NCBI GenBank assembly: GCA_947483345.1
Contig: CANKNL010000007.1
Span: 1-29,033 of the forward strand
DNA from: Chitinophagaceae bacterium
GTDB taxonomy: Bacteria; Bacteroidota; Bacteroidia; Chitinophagales; Chitinophagaceae
Reading direction: 5' to 3'
DNA: 29,033 bases
This document shows, in pieces, positions 25,928 to 29,033 of the stretch. Within the stretch, counting starts at the first letter, position 1. Every line of letters starts with the position of its first letter. The position numbers were made by a program, and so were the translations under genes. The notes under the pieces are model-generated. The model made no database searches, was not told where the DNA came from, and was given only the letters and a program-made list of their open reading frames with translations.

Positions 25928-26535
25928 GCCTTTAGCATGTCAATTATTTCTTTAAAAGATTTATCCAGCAATCCGGATATGTGCTCCCATTGCTGTAAAG
26001 GAAATTTTATGGACAGTTTAATAAATTCCATTCTGCCGATCCTATCCGCCAACTCTTTTTTGGACATCTGCTTTACCTCTTTATAATTATCCGTTTCAAA
26101 ATGATGATGCCACTGGCTGTCATGAACACAGATAAAATAATCATGTGAGTCTGAAACTAAACTGTCAATTATTTTTTTCTGATATAGTTGCTTATACTTA
26201 CCTGATAAATGCAGGCTGAGGCTGAAAAAATGACCCCACCAAAAAAAAGTTCTTATGGCAAAAATATGCCCGGCTTCAAAACAACGTGGATAATCCAGCA
26301 ACACATAAGGAAGCTGCAGATAATTCTCTCCTTTCGAAATTTTTGCTGTACTGTGCAAAACCTTTTCCGGCAGACTATTTTTTTCTGCTTCTATAACACT
26401 TTTTTGAGCTTCTGATAAAGCACCAAACAACAGGCAGACCTTATTAATGATCGTACGTTTCGTTAAAATCCAATCACAATTACTCACCAGTTGCTGTTCC
26501 TCAGCAGAAAGCATTAATTTTGAAACATTGTTCAT
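25924..26535 (-). CDS. protein of unknown function, conserved-looking
   Basis: 203 residues without signal peptide or clear membrane helices. I recognise no named domain. It is rich in aromatic and His residues: LPYVLLDYPRCFEAGHIFAI, then a striking FFWWGHFFSLSLHLSG, then CVHDSQWHHHFETDNY. The N-terminal half looks helical and acidic, and the C-terminal 40 residues look like an amphipathic helix pair. I recall similar uncharacterised proteins in Bacteroidota with an LPYVLLDYP-like motif, but cannot confirm that here. The His/Trp/Cys-rich centre could bind a metal or cofactor (inference). It overlaps the convergent START-like gene by 4 nt at the stop codons, and its start is 48 nt from the divergent LptF/LptG gene. 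Confidence 0.75.
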   Translation of the reverse strand: MNNVSKLMLSAEEQQLVSNCDWILTKRTIINKVCLLFGALSEAQKSVIEAEKNSLPEKVLHSTAKISKGENYLQLPYVLLDYPRCFEAGHIFAIRTFFWWGHFFSLSLHLSGKYKQLYQKKIIDSLVSDSHDYFICVHDSQWHHHFETDNYKEVKQMSKKELADRIGRMEFIKLSIKFPLQQWEHISGLLDKSFKEIIDMLKA

Positions 26536-26583
26536 AGGGCATCAATTTACTACAATTAATTTTCATTATACCTGCTACAGTTC

Positions 26584-28023
26584 ATGATAAAGAAATTAGA
26601 TAAACTTATTCTTAAATCTTTTATCGGACCGTTTATCATAACGTTCTTTATTGCTTTTTTTGTGCTGATGATGCAGGGCCTCTGGAAATATCTGGATGAC
26701 CTGGTAGGCAAAGGTTTGGATTTTATTACCATAGGACAGTTTTTATGGTATGTCAGTGCGTCGATGCTTACATTGGCCATGCCAATCGCTATTCTTATTT
26801 CCTCCATCATGACCTTTGGCAATCTGGGCGAAAGCTTTGAACTGGTTGCCATTAAATCATCAGGCATATCACTTTTGCGATTTATGCGCCCGCTGATTTG
26901 GGTTGCCGTTTTATTTTGCGGCATTACATTTCTGTTTGCCAATTATGTGATACCCTATGCCAACTTAAAATTTGTAGCCTTATATAACGATATCTTTTTC
27001 AAGAAACCAGCTTTCGATTTAAAGGAAGGTGTTTTCTTTACGCATATACCCAATTATGCCATTAAAGCCGGCAAGAAGGATGCGGATGGAAAAACTATCC
27101 ACCAGGTGTTAATTTATGAACAAACGAATCCCCTTCAAAACAACAGCATTATAGCAGAAACCGGTGTGATGACTGTATCTGCCGATAAAAAATTCTTAGA
27201 ATTCAATCTTAAAAATGGAACACGTTACCAGGAAAGCGGCAGCAGCAACGATTCCACCACTGAATTTATCCGGCTTGGTTTTAGTTCCTTTAAAAAACTG
27301 TTTGATCTAAGTTCTTTAGAAAAGCAAACTACTAATGATAGTATTTATCGCAATAATTTTAAAATGTTAAGTGCCGGTCAAATAAACCAATCGCTGGATT
27401 CCCTGTATAAACTTAACGACAGCCTTTCCAGCCGGTTAATTAAAACCGTTGACATTACTTTACCCTATATGGCCATGCGCGATAGTGTTAAGAAAAAGGT
27501 TCAGCTTATGCCATCCGGGTACAACAAATTTGATTCCATTTTACCCGACTCCGCACGTTTTCGGGTACAGGATGCCGCCATTAGTTTAGTAACCAATTTA
27601 AAATACAATGTCCAAAATCTGGGCAATGAAATGGAAACCCGTAAATCGGAAATCACCTTTCATAAAATTGAATGGCACCGCAAGTTTTCGTTGTCCATGG
27701 CCTGTTTTGTACTTTTCTTTATTGGTGCACCTTTGGGGTCCATTATACGCAAAGGCGGACTGGGTATGCCACTGGTGGTAGCCATTATTTTCTTTTTGAT
27801 GTTTCACCTGCTGAATATGTTTGGCGAAAAATTTGTAAAAGAAGGCATCATGTCGCCTTTTTTTGGCATGTGGCTGGCGGTGCTTATATTAACGCCGGTT
27901 GGTATTTTTCTTACCTACAAAGCCATGCACGATTCACAACTATTCAACAAAGAATATTATTACAGGGCATTAAATTATTTAAAAAATAAATTTCGTAAAT
28001 TTAAAAACCAATCATCCACATAA
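26584..28023 (+). CDS. LptF/LptG-family (YjgP/YjgQ) permease
   Basis: 479 residues. Members form the inner-membrane part of the Lpt transporter, which extracts lipopolysaccharide and passes it to the periplasmic bridge, powered by LptB. Three N-terminal membrane helices (about 14-34, 52-76, 100-122) follow the family start IKKLDKLILKSFIGPFI; family motifs include MQGLWKYLDDLVGKGL and AIKSSGISLLRFMRPL. A large periplasmic domain (about 123-365) comes next, then three C-terminal helices (about 367-388, 393-414, 422-446) with the conserved FIGAPLGSIIRKGGLG. It is about 120 residues longer than the E. coli LptF/LptG proteins (about 360), mostly in the periplasmic part, which is common for Bacteroidota. 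Whether it plays the F or G role is not decidable. The superoxide dismutase gene follows after 10 nt. Confidence 0.93.
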   Translation: MIKKLDKLILKSFIGPFIITFFIAFFVLMMQGLWKYLDDLVGKGLDFITIGQFLWYVSASMLTLAMPIAILISSIMTFGNLGESFELVAIKSSGISLLRFMRPLIWVAVLFCGITFLFANYVIPYANLKFVALYNDIFFKKPAFDLKEGVFFTHIPNYAIKAGKKDADGKTIHQVLIYEQTNPLQNNSIIAETGVMTVSADKKFLEFNLKNGTRYQESGSSNDSTTEFIRLGFSSFKKLFDLSSLEKQTTNDSIYRNNFKMLSAGQINQSLDSLYKLNDSLSSRLIKTVDITLPYMAMRDSVKKKVQLMPSGYNKFDSILPDSARFRVQDAAISLVTNLKYNVQNLGNEMETRKSEITFHKIEWHRKFSLSMACFVLFFIGAPLGSIIRKGGLGMPLVVAIIFFLMFHLLNMFGEKFVKEGIMSPFFGMWLAVLILTPVGIFLTYKAMHDSQLFNKEYYYRALNYLKNKFRKFKNQSST

Positions 28024-28033
28024 CGCAATTTTT

Positions 28034-28798
28034 ATGTCAAAACAAAAAACAACCAGCCGCAGATCATTTATTTCCAAATCGCTTAAAGGCGGATTGGCTA
28101 TTGGTGTGGGATTAAGTGCAGCCGCTCCCCTATTACAAGCTTTTTCGGTTGCCGATTCAAATACAGTCAGCCAATTTAAAACGGGTTTTGATCAGCAGCC
28201 TCTTCCTTATAAATACGACGGACTGGAAAATGTAATTGATACCATGACCATGGAAATACATTACAGTAAGCATGCGGCAGCGTATTCGAAAAATGTAAAA
28301 GATGCTGCCATAGCAGAAGGCGTTGATATAACCTTGGGATTAGAGGAGGTATTGTCTAAGATATCAAAATACACAGTAAAAATGCGTAACAACGGTGGTG
28401 GTCATTATAATCATGAGATGTTCTGGCAATGCATGAGGGCTAAGCAAACCGGCAATGCCCCAACCGGTAATTTACAAGCCGCTATTGGCAAAACCTTTGG
28501 CAGTTTTGATGAATTTAAAAAACAATTTACAGATGCCGGAAAAAACCGTTTTGGCAGCGGATGGGCCTGGTTGTATATTGACAAAGATAAAAATCTGAAG
28601 GTCGGTTCTACAGCCAATCAGGATAACCCATTGATGGATGTGTCGGATATCAAAGGCTTTCCATTACTGGCTCTCGATGTTTGGGAACATGCTTATTATT
28701 TAAAATACCAAAATAAAAGAGCAGATTATATTGAAAACTGGTGGAACGTGGTTAATTGGGATTATGTGCAGCAAAGAATGGAGACTTATAAAATGTAA
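28034..28798 (+). CDS. Fe/Mn superoxide dismutase with Tat-type signal
   Basis: 254 residues. It converts superoxide to hydrogen peroxide and oxygen. The N-terminus holds a twin-arginine motif, SRRSFISK, followed by a hydrophobic stretch (GLAIGVGLSAAAPLLQAF), suggesting folded export by the Tat system to the periplasm. The mature enzyme starts near residue 45 with QQPLPYKYDGLENVID. The metal ligands are complete: His76 (MEIHYSKH), His124 (GGHYNHEMFW), Asp215 and His219 (DVWEHAYY). Gln196 in TANQDNPL sits where manganese-type enzymes carry their second-shell Gln, favouring Mn or cambialistic use over strict Fe (inference). The gene lies 10 nt after the LptF/LptG gene and 14 nt before the next ORF, so an operon is likely. 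Confidence 0.93.
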   Translation: MSKQKTTSRRSFISKSLKGGLAIGVGLSAAAPLLQAFSVADSNTVSQFKTGFDQQPLPYKYDGLENVIDTMTMEIHYSKHAAAYSKNVKDAAIAEGVDITLGLEEVLSKISKYTVKMRNNGGGHYNHEMFWQCMRAKQTGNAPTGNLQAAIGKTFGSFDEFKKQFTDAGKNRFGSGWAWLYIDKDKNLKVGSTANQDNPLMDVSDIKGFPLLALDVWEHAYYLKYQNKRADYIENWWNVVNWDYVQQRMETYKM

Positions 28799-28812
28799 CC
28801 TTAAACAGCTTC

Positions 28813-29033
28813 ATGAAAAAATTACTGCTCCCCTTTTTCCTTATTGGTACTATCGCCATGATGTTTGTAATGGCCAAAACCGGTGCCATTTTAAAAACAC
28901 CCGAAGCACCAAATGGTATTCTTAATCTTGAGTTTGCTTACAACACTGCAAAAACAACACCCATCATCAATTCCTGGGCTAGTATTAGCAGCACAGATGT
29001 AATAACCGCTGCAAAAATTAATACCTACTGGGA
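28813..29033 (+). CDS. membrane-anchored protein of unknown function, 3' end missing
   Basis: An ATG at 28813 opens a frame that runs off the window edge, with 73 complete codons visible. It starts KKLLLPFFLIGTIAMMFVMA, a single hydrophobic helix that is either a signal peptide or the first membrane segment, then about 50 hydrophilic residues (TPEAPNGILNLEFAYNTAKT ... DVITAAKINTYW). It begins 14 nt after the dismutase stop, consistent with the same operon. The layout of one N-terminal helix, a periplasmic loop and then, probably, more helices beyond the edge suggests a small integral membrane protein. I do not recognise the family with certainty. Confidence 0.7.
   Translation, partial: MKKLLLPFFLIGTIAMMFVMAKTGAILKTPEAPNGILNLEFAYNTAKTTPIINSWASISSTDVITAAKINTYW

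Noticed and set aside
28731..28925. 64-residue plus-strand ORF
   Set aside because: It overlaps the dismutase end and the start of the real gene at 28813 in another frame; the residues look random.
1..29033. CRISPR arrays, transposons, prophage, toxin-antitoxin or defence genes
   Set aside because: I looked for regular repeats, transposase or integrase motifs and typical small toxin pairs on both strands and found none.

Overview
The window looks like a chromosomal segment of a Bacteroidota bacterium, most likely from or near the Chitinophagaceae (family placement is inference). Four things support this. There is a full-length sprA, the outer-membrane translocon of the type IX secretion system (T9SS). 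Three predicted T9SS cargo proteins carry type B (CHU_C-like) or type A C-terminal sorting domains. There is a short Bacteroidota-type primary sigma factor. The DNA is AT-rich and has few Shine-Dalgarno-like sites. No tRNA, rRNA, CRISPR array, insertion sequence or prophage gene was seen.

Layout, left to right. (1) 1-1959: 3' part of a DUF4105/Lnb-type membrane protein, then an alpha/beta hydrolase that carries an unusual in-frame palindromic insert. (2) 2038-8112: two tandem paralogous secreted PKD/Ig-like modular proteins with type B sorting domains, each followed by a strong hairpin terminator; the second has three extra modules. (3) 8197-9597: a YdfG-like short-chain dehydrogenase and a small exported protein of unknown function. 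(4) 9772-17720, minus strand: a ruvA-sprA gene pair. (5) 17852-21344, plus strand: fabH, then a subtilisin-like (S8) protease with two Ig-like modules and a type A T9SS tail. (6) 21348-23855, minus strand: an RsmB/NOP2-type rRNA cytosine methyltransferase containing two heptamer-repeat tracts inside its reading frame, and odhB (2-oxoglutarate dehydrogenase E2). (7) 23876-24304: a decayed 3' remnant of an acyltransferase-3 (OafA/YrhL-type) gene. (8) 24408-26535: rpoD (minus), a START-like protein (plus) and a conserved-looking unknown protein (minus). (9) 26584-29033, plus strand: a tightly spaced run of an LptF/LptG-type permease, an apparently Tat-exported Fe/Mn superoxide dismutase, and the start of a membrane-anchored protein cut by the window edge.

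Functionally, the clearest theme is protein secretion to the cell surface: the SprA channel lies in the same window as three of its likely clients. The rest is mostly housekeeping (Holliday junction helicase subunit, fatty acid initiation, TCA cycle E2, primary sigma factor, rRNA methylation, LPS export).

I did not find a new defence or mobile system. The most unusual signals are small repetitive elements that sit inside conserved protein-coding genes without breaking frame: a roughly 53-bp imperfect palindrome in the hydrolase, and two different 7-bp tandem repeats in the rRNA methyltransferase. Next come the modular expansion between the two tandem adhesin-like paralogues and the acyltransferase remnant beside an odhB that has no odhA next to it.
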